DNA from: Polynucleobacter kasalickyi
GTDB lineage: Bacteria; Pseudomonadota; Gammaproteobacteria; Burkholderiales; Burkholderiaceae
Direction: 5' to 3'
DNA length: 64,000 bases
NCBI RefSeq assembly: GCF_900176405.1
Contig: NZ_FWXJ01000008.1
Location: forward strand, 1 to 64,000
The stretch's first letter is position 1; each line of letters begins with the position of its first letter. Shown here one piece after another: positions 40,445 through 50,093 of the stretch. Both the position numbers and the translations under genes were made by a program. The notes beneath the pieces are model-generated. The model saw only the letters and a program-made list of their open reading frames with translations, was not told the DNA's origin and did not search any database.

Positions 40445-42667
40445 TTAACTTAACGGTGTTTCTAAAGGATCTCTGGTCACGCTGGATACTTGATTTTCAG
40501 TCTCATCACTTGGTACAGCAGTGATTTCTAACTCTACCTGCGGAATACTTTCCTCTTCGGCATCTATCTCTTGGCCATTGAAATCAGGTGCATACCCACT
40601 CACTTGCTGATCATGCAGTTCAATCAGTCGAACAGCGGCATTGAGGTTGAGTAAATCCGTTGACACAATTTCAATCTCGACACTCACCCCACGGCGGGTA
40701 TTTGCGAGTTCAGGAACCATCAATCGTAGTGGAATTGACTCCACCCGAATCATGCCATCCTTCAGAGTTCTAGCCTGCAATCGGAGAGGTAAACCTTGTT
40801 GGTTGACCCACTTCAAACACCAATAGCGCTCAACCAATTGTTGATAGGCATTGTAGGAAGTATATCTAGCATCGAACTCGGCACAAAGCCCCATAATTTT
40901 TGTATCTTTTGGCACAAATGGTGCAACTAGTTTGGCCATCATGCCATTTTTCACCAAAGCAATTAACTGCCATTGATTCACTAAATCGGCATATCTTCTG
41001 AGTGGTGAAGTACACCAAGCATAGTTCTCAACCCCTAAACCTTCATGACGGCAAGGCGTAGTTTGCATCCTAGTACGTTGCGCACCCCAACCTTGTTGTG
41101 CTCTAAAAATAGCCGGCAACTCATTCGTTGCTAAATAAGTACCCCAAGTCTGATTACTAAAAATCATCCATTCAGCAACAATCGTATCCACCACGGAACC
41201 ACGACTTCTAGGCGTAATTTCAACCTGCCACTTAGAATCATTGACCGGTTGCGCCAATATTTCCTCAGGATCGATTGTCACACCTTGCTCATTCAAAATC
41301 GAAAAGCCGAAATCACGTAACAGTGCATTCGGATCGGAGTTACCCAACTGTTCCGCCCGCTGACCATTGGCCACCTTCACTTCTTGGCGCTTCGCAAATA
41401 ACACTTTCGCACTAGCCCAAAGTAGCTTGAGTTCATTTTCAAAAGGAATTGCTTTTGTTTTTGAATCTACGCTTGAACCCTTGGTTTCATCTAATTGGGC
41501 ATCCTGTTCCATGTCATCAAAATAAGCTTGGGTAAGCACATCTTCAATTTCATGCAAACGTAAATTTTGTTGAATCGGTACCCGTTCAATGACAGTTCGA
41601 TGAGGAGGGCTTGAAATCATTTCACCGCCAGGGCTGACCTCAACATATAAAGAAATTGCTGGTCTTGCCTCACCAGCCTCAAGAGAAAACACATCGACTA
41701 CCGACTTCGGCAACATGGTGATTTTCCCACCTGGGAAATAGGCCGTCGACATGCGGTGACTCGCAACTTCATCTAAAGCATCTTTGGGTGACATCACGAG
41801 GCTTGGCGCGGCAATATGCACGCCAATTTGATAATTGCCATTCGGCTGTAAGGTTACCGAAAACGCATCATCAATTTCTGTGGTACTCGCATCATCAATC
41901 GAAAAGGCAGCTACACTCGCGACTGGCAGATCCTTTTCAAGATGTTGGACAACGGAGCTATTCATCATATTCAGGGCATTTTGTGGAAAACTAACCCCTT
42001 TCGGAAAATGCTCTTTAAAAAACTTTCCTTGATGAATTTCGAGAGCCGAATGAATTGCGCCTAGCTCTAATAATAGCTGAGCATTAGAGACACCCTTTTG
42101 ACTACTTGCACTCGCTAAGGCTTTATAAATAAAATGGTTTTTATCAGGTGCAAACAGGAGAAGCTGTGCTTGCTCGGCAATTTCTGGCGGGAGTATGCCA
42201 GCGAGTAACTGTTCTTTGATTTGTTCTTGAGCAAGCGCCTCTTGTTTTTTTCGCTCTACGGATAGCAGTGCCGCTTTTAACTGCTCTTCTGGCGCTCGCA
42301 TAAAATGGCCCCGACCTTTGCGTCGGAAATAAATTGGTGAATTCTGCAACGCCATTGCCAAACCAATCAATTGCTCAGTACTCGGCTTATCACCAAAGTA
42401 TTCTTTCGCAATTTCCTCAAACGAAAACTCTTGATCTGGCGAGCACTCCCATAAGAAGTCGATGTCAATGGATGCCGCTAATTCCTTCGCACTCTCCATC
42501 AATTTCGCTAAATCTCCAGCTTCCCACTTCAGCCAAACCTCTTTTGCTTTGAGTTTGATTCGTTTACCAAACTGGGTTTGGGCTTGCCAAAAATCAGCCG
42601 TCGAGACTGCCGGTCCAATCGCGCTGGCGCCCTTAAGCTCGCCACCTTCTTCAAAAATGAAATGCAT
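40445..42667 (-). CDS. RNB-domain (RNase II/R-like) ribonuclease
   Basis: This 740-residue protein has the RNase II catalytic domain: VAAFSIDDASTTEIDDAFSV near 255 with the metal-binding Asp cluster, VGVHIAAPS-like binding loops, YFPGGKITMLPKSVVDVFSL, and ENYAWCTSPLRRYADLVNQWQL near 560. The N-terminal region is unlike E. coli RNase II/R and is typical of the betaproteobacterial form. The C terminus is acidic. Probably degrades RNA 3' to 5'. Only 6 bp separate it from tonB. Confidence 0.9.
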   Translation of the reverse strand: MHFIFEEGGELKGASAIGPAVSTADFWQAQTQFGKRIKLKAKEVWLKWEAGDLAKLMESAKELAASIDIDFLWECSPDQEFSFEEIAKEYFGDKPSTEQLIGLAMALQNSPIYFRRKGRGHFMRAPEEQLKAALLSVERKKQEALAQEQIKEQLLAGILPPEIAEQAQLLLFAPDKNHFIYKALASASSQKGVSNAQLLLELGAIHSALEIHQGKFFKEHFPKGVSFPQNALNMMNSSVVQHLEKDLPVASVAAFSIDDASTTEIDDAFSVTLQPNGNYQIGVHIAAPSLVMSPKDALDEVASHRMSTAYFPGGKITMLPKSVVDVFSLEAGEARPAISLYVEVSPGGEMISSPPHRTVIERVPIQQNLRLHEIEDVLTQAYFDDMEQDAQLDETKGSSVDSKTKAIPFENELKLLWASAKVLFAKRQEVKVANGQRAEQLGNSDPNALLRDFGFSILNEQGVTIDPEEILAQPVNDSKWQVEITPRSRGSVVDTIVAEWMIFSNQTWGTYLATNELPAIFRAQQGWGAQRTRMQTTPCRHEGLGVENYAWCTSPLRRYADLVNQWQLIALVKNGMMAKLVAPFVPKDTKIMGLCAEFDARYTSYNAYQQLVERYWCLKWVNQQGLPLRLQARTLKDGMIRVESIPLRLMVPELANTRRGVSVEIEIVSTDLLNLNAAVRLIELHDQQVSGYAPDFNGQEIDAEEESIPQVELEITAVPSDETENQVSSVTRDPLETPLS

Positions 42668-42670
42668 GTA

Positions 42671-44176
42671 TTAGACTAGTGCCTTTAATATTTTTTGGTG
42701 AACGCCACCAAAACCGCCGTTACTCATTACTAAAATATGGTCGCCTGGCGCTGCGATTTGTACAATCGCGGCCACCATTTGGTCTATATCGTCAAAAGCC
42801 TGTGCTTTTGATCCTAAAGGACTTAAGGCTTCTTCTAAGTCCCAACCAAGCGCTGACTTACCCGAAGCTGCGCCATAACCAAAGACTAGATCGGCGGCTG
42901 CCAAGCTAGTCGGCAACTGCTGTTTCATGACACCGAGCTTCATTGTATTGGAACGAGGTTCTAAAACAGCGATTAATCTTGCCGGCGTCATGTTGGCAAG
43001 GTCATGAGGGTTGATCTTATTTTCGGTAGCAAGGATTCTTCTGCGTAAGCCATCAATCGTTGTGGTAATGGCCGTTGGGTGATGGGCAAAATCATCATAG
43101 ACAGTCACCCCCTTGGCACGACCAATGATTTCTAGACGGCGCTTGACATTCATAAAGGATCCTAGAGCGTGCGCAGCATCCTTTGGCGCAACACCCACCT
43201 GATGGGCAGCGGCAATTGCAGCCAGCGCATTCATTTGATTATGACGACCGGCCACACTGGCATCAGGATGCCACGCTACTCGCCCAAGCTCTAACCCATC
43301 CTTCAACACCAAGAAATCATCATTGGCCAAACTTTGGAAAGTCCACTGTGCTTGGCGAGGTAGATTCTCATCAAAGACATCGGTGGCATCACTAAAACTT
43401 TCTACCCCGGACCATACGCCACGATGTAAAACTTCTTGAAGAGACTCCTGCTCACCATTGACAAGAATGCAACCACTGGAAGGAACTGTTCTTACTAAAT
43501 GATGAAACTGCGTTTGGATTGCGGCTAAATCCGCAAAAATATCAGCATGATCAAACTCTAAGTTGTTCATGATGACCGTTCTAGGCCGGTAATGCACAAA
43601 TTTACTGCGCTTATCAAAGAAGGCAGAATCATATTCATCCGCTTCAATCACAAATAAAGGTCTATTTCTGAGTGTTTCACTTTCTACCGATTGATCAGTT
43701 GAGGTGCTTGAGCTTGGTAATGTGGAGCCTACCCTAGCAGAAACAGCGAAATTTTTAGGCACCCCTCCGACTAAATATCCGGGTGATAAGCCATTCGCTT
43801 CCAAAATCCAAGCAAGCATTGCCGTTGTGGTCGTTTTACCATGCGTTCCAGCGATCGCTAGGACATGATGGTGCGCTAAGACCTGCTCACCCAACCATTG
43901 AGGCCCGGAAACATAGGGCAATCCTGCGTCAAGAATCGCTTCCATCAAGGGATTTCCACGAGAAACCACATTTCCAATGACAAACAAGTCAGGTTTGAGG
44001 GACAATTGTTCTTTTGAAAAGCCCTCTATTAAAGTTATACCTTGTTCCTCTAATTGGGTACTCATCGGTGGATAGACGTTCGCGTCGCATCCCGTGACTT
44101 GATGACCCGTTTGACGAGCAATGGCGGCAATACCTCCCATGAAGGTGCCGCAGATACCGAGAATATGAATGTGCAT
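42671..44176 (-). CDS. mpl: UDP-N-acetylmuramate:L-alanyl-gamma-D-glutamyl-meso-diaminopimelate ligase
   Basis: This 501-residue Mur ligase recycles murein tripeptide. The start HIHILGICGTFMGGIAAIARQTGHQVTGCD distinguishes Mpl from MurC. The ATP loop IAGTHGKTTTTAMLAWILEA is near 112, with EADEYDSAFFDKRSKF, VNGEQ, GRHNQMNALAAIAAA and VYDDFAHHPTAITTTI. It works with AmpD-type amidases in cell-wall recycling; one is encoded at 55.8 kb. Followed by the RNB gene after 3 bp. Confidence 0.95.
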   Translation of the reverse strand: MHIHILGICGTFMGGIAAIARQTGHQVTGCDANVYPPMSTQLEEQGITLIEGFSKEQLSLKPDLFVIGNVVSRGNPLMEAILDAGLPYVSGPQWLGEQVLAHHHVLAIAGTHGKTTTTAMLAWILEANGLSPGYLVGGVPKNFAVSARVGSTLPSSSTSTDQSVESETLRNRPLFVIEADEYDSAFFDKRSKFVHYRPRTVIMNNLEFDHADIFADLAAIQTQFHHLVRTVPSSGCILVNGEQESLQEVLHRGVWSGVESFSDATDVFDENLPRQAQWTFQSLANDDFLVLKDGLELGRVAWHPDASVAGRHNQMNALAAIAAAHQVGVAPKDAAHALGSFMNVKRRLEIIGRAKGVTVYDDFAHHPTAITTTIDGLRRRILATENKINPHDLANMTPARLIAVLEPRSNTMKLGVMKQQLPTSLAAADLVFGYGAASGKSALGWDLEEALSPLGSKAQAFDDIDQMVAAIVQIAAPGDHILVMSNGGFGGVHQKILKALV

Positions 44177-44202
44177 CCCTCAATTTTAGCGAAGGAAATG
44201 AA

Positions 44203-44787
44203 ATGACTGAAGAAATTAATAAAAAAACTGCTTTAAAAAAGAGCTTTCCCCTATTATTAATGCTTTCTTTAATTGGCTTGGGCAGTTTATTATTAGGCTC
44301 TGGTGCATCCTATTGGTTTTCCTCCCAGAACGCCGGCGTTCATCCATCTAGTTCACAAAGTGCCCTTTATCAAGAATTTTTAGATAGTTCTTGGAAAAAC
44401 GTAGCCGATGAAGTAGTTGATACCAAGGCTTGGAAAAATAAAACCTTAGTCATTAACTTTTGGGCATCTTGGTGTCCCCCTTGCGTAGAAGAAATGCCGA
44501 TGTTGTCAGCCTTCAATCAAAAAATTGACGCTAACTCCATCCAAATGGTCGGCATTGGTATCGATTCCCCATCTAATTTACGTCAATTCCTTGAAAAGAC
44601 CACTGTCAGTTATCAAGTGTTGATGGGTGGCTTAGAAGGTAGTGACTGGATGAAGCGTCTGGGTAATGCCCAAGGTGCTCTGCCATACACCATTATTCTC
44701 AGTCCAGAGGGCAAAGTTTTATTTACGAAATTAGGCAAGGTCTCTGAGAGTGAACTTCAATCTGCACTTTTACCGAAAGATAAATAA
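44203..44787 (+). CDS. TlpA/ResA-like thioredoxin-fold protein
   Basis: This 194-residue membrane-anchored periplasmic thioredoxin has hydrophobic segment FPLLLMLSLIGLGSLLLGSG (about 15-35). The thioredoxin domain carries the redox-active FWASWCPPCVEEMP (Cys-Pro-Pro-Cys) near residue 88 and cis-Pro region GALPYTIIL near 163. Such proteins reduce apocytochrome c or other periplasmic thiols. Divergent from mpl with a 26-bp gap. Confidence 0.9.
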   Translation: MTEEINKKTALKKSFPLLLMLSLIGLGSLLLGSGASYWFSSQNAGVHPSSSQSALYQEFLDSSWKNVADEVVDTKAWKNKTLVINFWASWCPPCVEEMPMLSAFNQKIDANSIQMVGIGIDSPSNLRQFLEKTTVSYQVLMGGLEGSDWMKRLGNAQGALPYTIILSPEGKVLFTKLGKVSESELQSALLPKDK

Positions 44788-44977
44788 ATTTATTGAAAGA
44801 TAGTATTTATTTAAACGAAGTTAATGAATTGATTGCGTAATACACTTTGATAAATTGAGTAGAAAAAAGGCGCAATCATTTTAAATCGTGAAAAACCATG
44901 ATTTTTCACTTTAAAAGCGGTTTAAGTGGGATATACTAGGCTCATTCAAAATCAGATTTTCAAGGAATTCATCGAAA

Positions 44978-45439
44978 ATGAGCGCAGATACACCACAAAT
45001 CGCTTCAGTACTCGTCTTGCAGGGTCCTAATCTGAATTTACTTGGCTTACGCGAACCAGCAGTTTATGGCGCGACCACCTTGCAACAAATCCATGATCAA
45101 TTACATCAAGTGGCGGGGCAATTACACATTCAGTTAGAGACTTTTCAGTCAAATTCTGAAGGTGCTTTAGTCGATCGGATTCACGCAGCAAAGCAAAATA
45201 ACGTTCAGTTTATTTTGATTAATCCTGGTGCTTATACCCACACTAGCGTGGCCATTCGTGATGCGCTAGCCGGCGTAGCAATTCCATTTATTGAAGTACA
45301 TTTATCAAACATTTATCAACGAGAAAGTTTCAGGCACCACTCTTTTCTCTCCGATATCGCAGTGGGGGTTATTTGTGGTCTCGGAGCACAGGGTTATGAA
45401 CTAGCCCTGCAAGCCGCCCATCAACGACTCACCCAATAA
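44978..45439 (+). CDS. aroQ: 3-dehydroquinate dehydratase, type II
   Basis: This 153-residue shikimate-pathway enzyme has [19 protein letters not shown] (with the catalytic Tyr), [34 protein letters not shown] with the catalytic His loop, and [21 protein letters not shown]. It lies upstream of accB-accC, the usual order in this group. A hairpin GTGAAAAA-CCATGA-TTTTTCAC is at 44888-44909 in its upstream region. Confidence 0.95.
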   Translation: MSADTPQIASVLVLQGPNLNLLGLREPAVYGATTLQQIHDQLHQVAGQLHIQLETFQSNSEGALVDRIHAAKQNNVQFILINPGAYTHTSVAIRDALAGVAIPFIEVHLSNIYQRESFRHHSFLSDIAVGVICGLGAQGYELALQAAHQRLTQ

Positions 45440-45536
45440 TTAAGCATCAACTGTTGAACGCTTTGCAAAGCTACCGATGCGGTTGCGACATCTTTTCATC
45501 AGGTGAGATTATCAATTTGTTTTAAAAGGAAATCAT

Positions 45537-45998
45537 ATGGATCTTCGTAAGTTAAAAACCTTAATCGACCTCGTCGCTGAATCAGGTGTGTCTGAACTAG
45601 AAATCTCTGAAGGGGAAGAAAGAGTACGGATTGTGAATCACCGTGCGCCAAGTGCCCAAGCCACTCAAGTATATATTCCGCAACAACAACCGACTCCACA
45701 AGAATTTACCCCAGCTGCCGCTCCTGCAGCGCCAGTGGTGATTAGCGCGCCCGCAGCGCCGACAGGCCATGTGATGAAGTCACCAATGGTTGGTACTTTT
45801 TATCGCGCTCAAAACCCAGAATCTCCTGAATTTGTCCGCTTAGGCGACACCGTTAAAGCGGGTCAAACGCTTTGTATCATCGAAGCCATGAAACTTCTCA
45901 ATGAAATTGAAGCCGATGTCGATGGCGTTATTAAAGAAATTTGTGTTGTGAATGGTCAAGGTGTTGAATACGATCAACCCCTTTTCATTATTGGCTAA
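45537..45998 (+). CDS. accB: Biotin carboxyl carrier protein of acetyl-CoA carboxylase
   Basis: This 153-residue carrier has an N-terminal region, a Pro/Ala-rich linker (~45-76) and a biotinyl domain at 77-153. The biotinylated lysine is Lys119 in [15 protein letters not shown]. First step of fatty acid synthesis. The AAAAGGA ribosome site precedes ATG 45537. Forms an operon with accC after 27 bp. Confidence 0.96.
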   Translation: MDLRKLKTLIDLVAESGVSELEISEGEERVRIVNHRAPSAQATQVYIPQQQPTPQEFTPAAAPAAPVVISAPAAPTGHVMKSPMVGTFYRAQNPESPEFVRLGDTVKAGQTLCIIEAMKLLNEIEADVDGVIKEICVVNGQGVEYDQPLFIIG

Positions 45999-46025
45999 AA
46001 GATCACCAGAAAAGATTAGATAACT

Positions 46026-47405
46026 ATGATGTTTCAAAAAATTCTTATCGCCAATCGCGGTGAAATTGCGCTTCGCATTCAAAGAGCTTGCCGAGAACTT
46101 GGGATTAAAACCGTTGTGGTGTATTCGACCGCAGATAAAGAAGCTAAATACGTAAAACTAGCAGACGAAGCGGTTTGTATTGGTCCAGCACCCTCGATGC
46201 AAAGTTACCTGAATATGCCGGCGATTATTTCTGCAGCCGAAGTAACCGATGCCCAGGCGATTCACCCAGGGTATGGCTTCTTATCAGAAAATGCCGACTT
46301 TGCAGATCGCGTGGAAACCTCAGGTTTCGTCTTTATCGGTCCTAAAGCTGAAACCATTCGCCTCATGGGTGATAAAGTTTCCGCTAAACAGGCCATGATT
46401 GCCGCGGGTGTGCCATGCGTCCCAGGTTCAGAAGGTGCCTTGCCGGATGATCCTAAATATATCCTAGCTACCGCGAAAAGAATCGGTTATCCCGTTATTA
46501 TCAAAGCAGCTGGCGGAGGTGGTGGTCGTGGTATGCGCGTGGTGCATAACGAAGCAGCCCTCCTGAATGCAGTCAGTTTGACCAAAGAAGAAGCGGGTCG
46601 TACTTTTGGTAATCCAGAAGTGTATATGGAGAAGTTTTTAACCAATCCTCGCCATATTGAGATACAGATCCTCGCGGATACCTTCAAAAATGCCGTTTGG
46701 TTAGGTGAGCGAGATTGCTCGATGCAACGTCGTCATCAAAAAGTGATTGAAGAGGCGCCAGCTCCTGGCGTTGACCGTCGCTTAATCGCCAAAATTGGTG
46801 AGCGTTGTGCACTTGCTTGTCGGAAAATGGGCTATCGGGGCGCGGGTACTTTTGAATTTTTATTTGAAAATAATGAGTTCTTCTTTATCGAGATGAACAC
46901 ACGTATTCAAGTAGAGCACCCTGTAACTGAATTAATTACTGGGATTGATTTGGTGCAAGAGCAAATCAAAATTGCGGCTGGTGAAAAACTCTCCTTTAAA
47001 CAAAAAGATATTATCTTTAGGGGGCATGCGATTGAGTGTAGGATTAATGCCGAAGATCCATTTAAATTTACACCAAGTCCAGGCAAAATTTTGTCATGGC
47101 ATACGCCAGGTGGTCCAGGTATTCGCGTAGATTCGCACGTTTATAGCGGTTATACGGTACCGTCCTCTTACGATTCGATGATTGGCAAGTTAATTGCTTT
47201 TGGCGCAACCCGCGATCAAGCGATTAAAAGAATGCGCATTGCGTTGTCCGAGATGGTGGTAGATGGAATCAAAACCAATATCCCTTTGCACCGTGAACTC
47301 ATGATTGATCCAGGTTTTAATAATGGTGGAACCAGTATTCATTATCTGGAGCATCGTTTAGAAGAACAAGCCGAAGCCCGTGCTTTAAACACGCCAAGTA
47401 AATAA
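46026..47405 (+). CDS. accC: Biotin carboxylase subunit of acetyl-CoA carboxylase
   Basis: This 459-residue ATP-grasp enzyme carboxylates the biotin of AccB. Motifs: [36 protein letters not shown], the glycine-rich [30 protein letters not shown], and [22 protein letters not shown] with catalytic Arg. The extreme C terminus is slightly longer than in E. coli. Confidence 0.97.
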   Translation: MMFQKILIANRGEIALRIQRACRELGIKTVVVYSTADKEAKYVKLADEAVCIGPAPSMQSYLNMPAIISAAEVTDAQAIHPGYGFLSENADFADRVETSGFVFIGPKAETIRLMGDKVSAKQAMIAAGVPCVPGSEGALPDDPKYILATAKRIGYPVIIKAAGGGGGRGMRVVHNEAALLNAVSLTKEEAGRTFGNPEVYMEKFLTNPRHIEIQILADTFKNAVWLGERDCSMQRRHQKVIEEAPAPGVDRRLIAKIGERCALACRKMGYRGAGTFEFLFENNEFFFIEMNTRIQVEHPVTELITGIDLVQEQIKIAAGEKLSFKQKDIIFRGHAIECRINAEDPFKFTPSPGKILSWHTPGGPGIRVDSHVYSGYTVPSSYDSMIGKLIAFGATRDQAIKRMRIALSEMVVDGIKTNIPLHRELMIDPGFNNGGTSIHYLEHRLEEQAEARALNTPSK

Positions 47406-47445
47406 GGCGGCTTTTGGATCCCCACTACCTGCTTAGGAATGCGCT

Positions 47446-48378
47446 ATGACTTATCGTGAATTAACCTTTTTCGTCAATGAAGAGAGTGCTGAACTACTCG
47501 GCGATACATTGATGGAACTTGGCGCGCTATCTATTACCGTAGAAGATGCGCAAGCTGATACCCCAGAAGAAGTAGCCTTATATGGAGAGCCTGGTATGGT
47601 GATCCATGTAGCAGCCTGGCAAGAGTCGAAAGTCATCGCCCTCTTTAACCAGTCTTTATGGACTGAATTTGCGCAACATACCGAAGCCATCTTAGCGGAA
47701 CTAGATCGTTTAGGAATGGCGATTGATCATTACACGGAAGCTCAAATCGAAGAACAGGATTGGGTGAAGTTAACGCAATCGCAATTTGATCCGATCGCGA
47801 TTTCTGATCGTATTTGGGTGGTACCGTCTTGGCATCAAACGCCTGAAGATCTTCACCCGCAGGCAATTTGCCTTGCTGTAGACCCTGGACTTGCTTTTGG
47901 CACTGGTAGTCACCCTACCACAAAACTCTGCTTAAACTGGCTTGAATCACTCTCTGATGATGGTTTATTAGCAAATCAAAGCATGATGGATTATGGTTGT
48001 GGTTCAGGTATTCTGGCGATTGCTGCTAAAAAATTAGGTAGTGGCCCGACCTTTGGTTTAGACATCGATCCGCAATCGGTGATTGCGAGTAATGACAACG
48101 CCAAAGGTAACGCCGTTGAGATTGAATTTGGTCTGCCGGATATGGTGACGCCTACCAGTCAATTTAATGTAGTAGTCGCCAATATCCTCGCCAATCCCCT
48201 AAAAATTCTTGCGCCAGCGATTGGCGCCTTGGTCGCACCGCAAGGCTACCTCGCCTTGTCTGGCATCCTAGAACAACAAGCCGAGCAGATTATTGACATC
48301 TATTCCCCATGGGTTGATCTAAAAATTTGGCAGGTTGCCGAGGGTTGGGTTTGCCTCGCAGGTAAATCGAAGGCTTAA
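47446..48378 (+). CDS. prmA: Ribosomal protein L11 methyltransferase
   Basis: This 310-residue SAM-dependent enzyme trimethylates ribosomal protein L11. Features: EEQDWVKLTQSQFDPI, PGLAFGTGSHPTTKLCLNWL, MMDYGCGSGILAIAAKKLG (SAM motif I) and NVVVANILANPLKILAPAI (catalytic NIL motif). Follows accC by 40 bp, the conserved order. Confidence 0.95.
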   Translation: MTYRELTFFVNEESAELLGDTLMELGALSITVEDAQADTPEEVALYGEPGMVIHVAAWQESKVIALFNQSLWTEFAQHTEAILAELDRLGMAIDHYTEAQIEEQDWVKLTQSQFDPIAISDRIWVVPSWHQTPEDLHPQAICLAVDPGLAFGTGSHPTTKLCLNWLESLSDDGLLANQSMMDYGCGSGILAIAAKKLGSGPTFGLDIDPQSVIASNDNAKGNAVEIEFGLPDMVTPTSQFNVVVANILANPLKILAPAIGALVAPQGYLALSGILEQQAEQIIDIYSPWVDLKIWQVAEGWVCLAGKSKA

Positions 48379-48447
48379 GTACCATTTTATTCACGGCAAC
48401 CCTTCATCACGCGATAACCTTTACAGACCGAATCCAAAGACATCAAT

Positions 48448-48927
48448 ATGCGACTTTACAGAATATTCATGTTGTTGGTTTTGTCCGGTGGGATTGTTTA
48501 TCAAAGCCATTTATTATTTTTAAGTTGGCAACAACAGCCAAAGAAAGATTATGCGGCTTGGCGTTTAGAGTATGCCGACATGCACTCCTATCAAGCAACC
48601 ATCACCGATCGCGAGCAAGCATCCACAGAGCTCACGTCCGCAAACCAGTCCTTAGAAATACAACTGCATGTCAATGCTCCTACGGAGTATCCCTTTTTTG
48701 CAAAAAAGATTGCTTTACCGAATATGGAAATCTTATTAAGCAATGTCAATGGCGAGCCTTTAGCTTATCAAGAACTTACGCCGAGTCAATGGTTAGGAGC
48801 CGACCCTAAAGTATTGCGCTATTTAACCAAGGGTGTCGCATCACAGACTCAAATTACAGTTAACATACCGTTAGTGTTGCCAGAGGCAGCAAGCGGTTTT
48901 CAGATTCAGATGGTTTATCCCCACTAA
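48448..48927 (+). CDS. DUF3426-like protein lacking the zinc-ribbon half
   Basis: A 159-residue protein has an N-terminal membrane helix (IFMLLVLSGGIVYQSHLLFL) and a periplasmic domain with LEIQLHVNAPTEYPFFAKKIALPNMEILLSN, AYQELTPSQWL and QITVNIPLVLPEAASGFQIQMVYP. The latter matches the DUF3426 domain of the protein usually encoded after prmA in Burkholderiales. The cytoplasmic zinc-ribbon N-terminal part of that protein is absent, and none was found in the 69-bp gap to prmA. Function unknown. Confidence 0.7.
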   Translation: MRLYRIFMLLVLSGGIVYQSHLLFLSWQQQPKKDYAAWRLEYADMHSYQATITDREQASTELTSANQSLEIQLHVNAPTEYPFFAKKIALPNMEILLSNVNGEPLAYQELTPSQWLGADPKVLRYLTKGVASQTQITVNIPLVLPEAASGFQIQMVYPH

Positions 48928-48983
48928 GATTTTCTAATAGTGGTGGCAAGAGTTACTTCATTTTTTTAATAGTTAGGAATGTT

Positions 48984-49943
48984 ATGGCAAGTCTTATTTG
49001 TGGTTCGATTGCGTTTGATACGATTTTGTCTTTTGAAGGACGTTTTCAGGAACAAATTCTGCCAGATCAAATTCATATTTTGAATGTAGCGTTTTTAGTT
49101 CCGAGTATGCGTCGTGAATTTGGTGGTTGTGCCGGTAACATTGCTTATAACCAACGTTTACTTGGTGGTAACCCATTTATTATGGCGACAGTGGGTACTG
49201 ATGCAGGGCCTTATTTTGACAAACTCGCCAAGCACAATATCGCGACAGACTTTATTCGCGAAATACCGGAAGCATTTACGGCTCAAGCGATTATCACCAC
49301 GGATCGTGACAACAACCAAATCACCGCTTTTCATCCGGGTGCAATGATGCAATCACATTTAAATGATGTGACTGCAGCAATCGCTGCTAAGGCAAATACG
49401 AGTACACCAATCACTCTTGGCATCGTCGCTCCTGATGGACGCGATGGCATGCTGGTGCATACTCAACAATTTGCCCAAGCCAAGGTTCCTTTCATCTTTG
49501 ATCCAGGACAGGGCTTGCCTTTATTTGACGGCAAAGAATTGTTAGAAATGATTGATCTTGCTTCCTATGTAGCCGTCAACGACTATGAAGGTGAAATGCT
49601 GTGTCAAAAAACTGGACTTTCATTACATCAAATCTCGGATATGGTCGAAGCTTTGATTGTGACCAAAGGTGCGGAAGGCTCTGTGATTTATAACAAGGGT
49701 CAAATGATCGATATTCCAGTTGTAAAGGCAACCCAATTGTTAGATCCAACAGGTTGTGGGGATTCATTTAGAGCGGGACTTCTATTTGGCATTGAGAATC
49801 AATTAGATTGGGCAACGATTGGCCGTCTTGGTTCTTTACTTGGCTCTGTAAAAATCGCTTCTCAGGGCGGTCAAAATCATGTGATTCAAATGGATACGAT
49901 TCGTGCTGCATTTAAAGAGAATTTTGGCTACGAAATGATGTAA
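48984..49943 (+). CDS. PfkB-family carbohydrate/nucleoside kinase
   Basis: This 319-residue ribokinase-fold enzyme is adenosine-kinase-like: LICGSIAFDTILSFEGRF at the start, RREFGGCAGNIAYNQRLLGG near 44, and the catalytic signature LLDPTGCGDSFRAGLLFG near 255 with the base Asp. The substrate (adenosine or a sugar) is not decided. A bidirectional terminator follows at 50015-50052. Confidence 0.9.
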   Translation: MASLICGSIAFDTILSFEGRFQEQILPDQIHILNVAFLVPSMRREFGGCAGNIAYNQRLLGGNPFIMATVGTDAGPYFDKLAKHNIATDFIREIPEAFTAQAIITTDRDNNQITAFHPGAMMQSHLNDVTAAIAAKANTSTPITLGIVAPDGRDGMLVHTQQFAQAKVPFIFDPGQGLPLFDGKELLEMIDLASYVAVNDYEGEMLCQKTGLSLHQISDMVEALIVTKGAEGSVIYNKGQMIDIPVVKATQLLDPTGCGDSFRAGLLFGIENQLDWATIGRLGSLLGSVKIASQGGQNHVIQMDTIRAAFKENFGYEMM

Positions 49944-50014
49944 GTCACTCCGTAGTTGGTTCAGCTTCAATCCAACTGCAACTCTCGCTATGGATCAAGG
50001 CTTTTAAAATCAAC

Positions 50015-50052
50015 AAAAAACCCGCTAAAAGCAACGCTTCAGCGGGTTTTTT
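50015..50052. terminator. Bidirectional intrinsic terminator
   Basis: AAAAAACCCGCT (50015-50026) pairs with AGCGGGTTTTTT (50041-50052); inside, AAGC pairs with GCTT. T-runs exist on both strands, so it ends both the PfkB kinase transcript (+) and the H1-like transcript (-), which converge here. Confidence 0.88.
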
Positions 50053-50093
50053 AATAAGCAGTTCACAACCGGAGGAACTGATGCCTTTAATAA

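Noticed and set aside
44888..44909. Hairpin GTGAAAAA/TTTTTCAC upstream of aroQ as a terminator for the TlpA-like gene
   Set aside because: The stem is nearly all A-T, no T-run follows, and it lies 100 nt beyond the stop; too weak to call.
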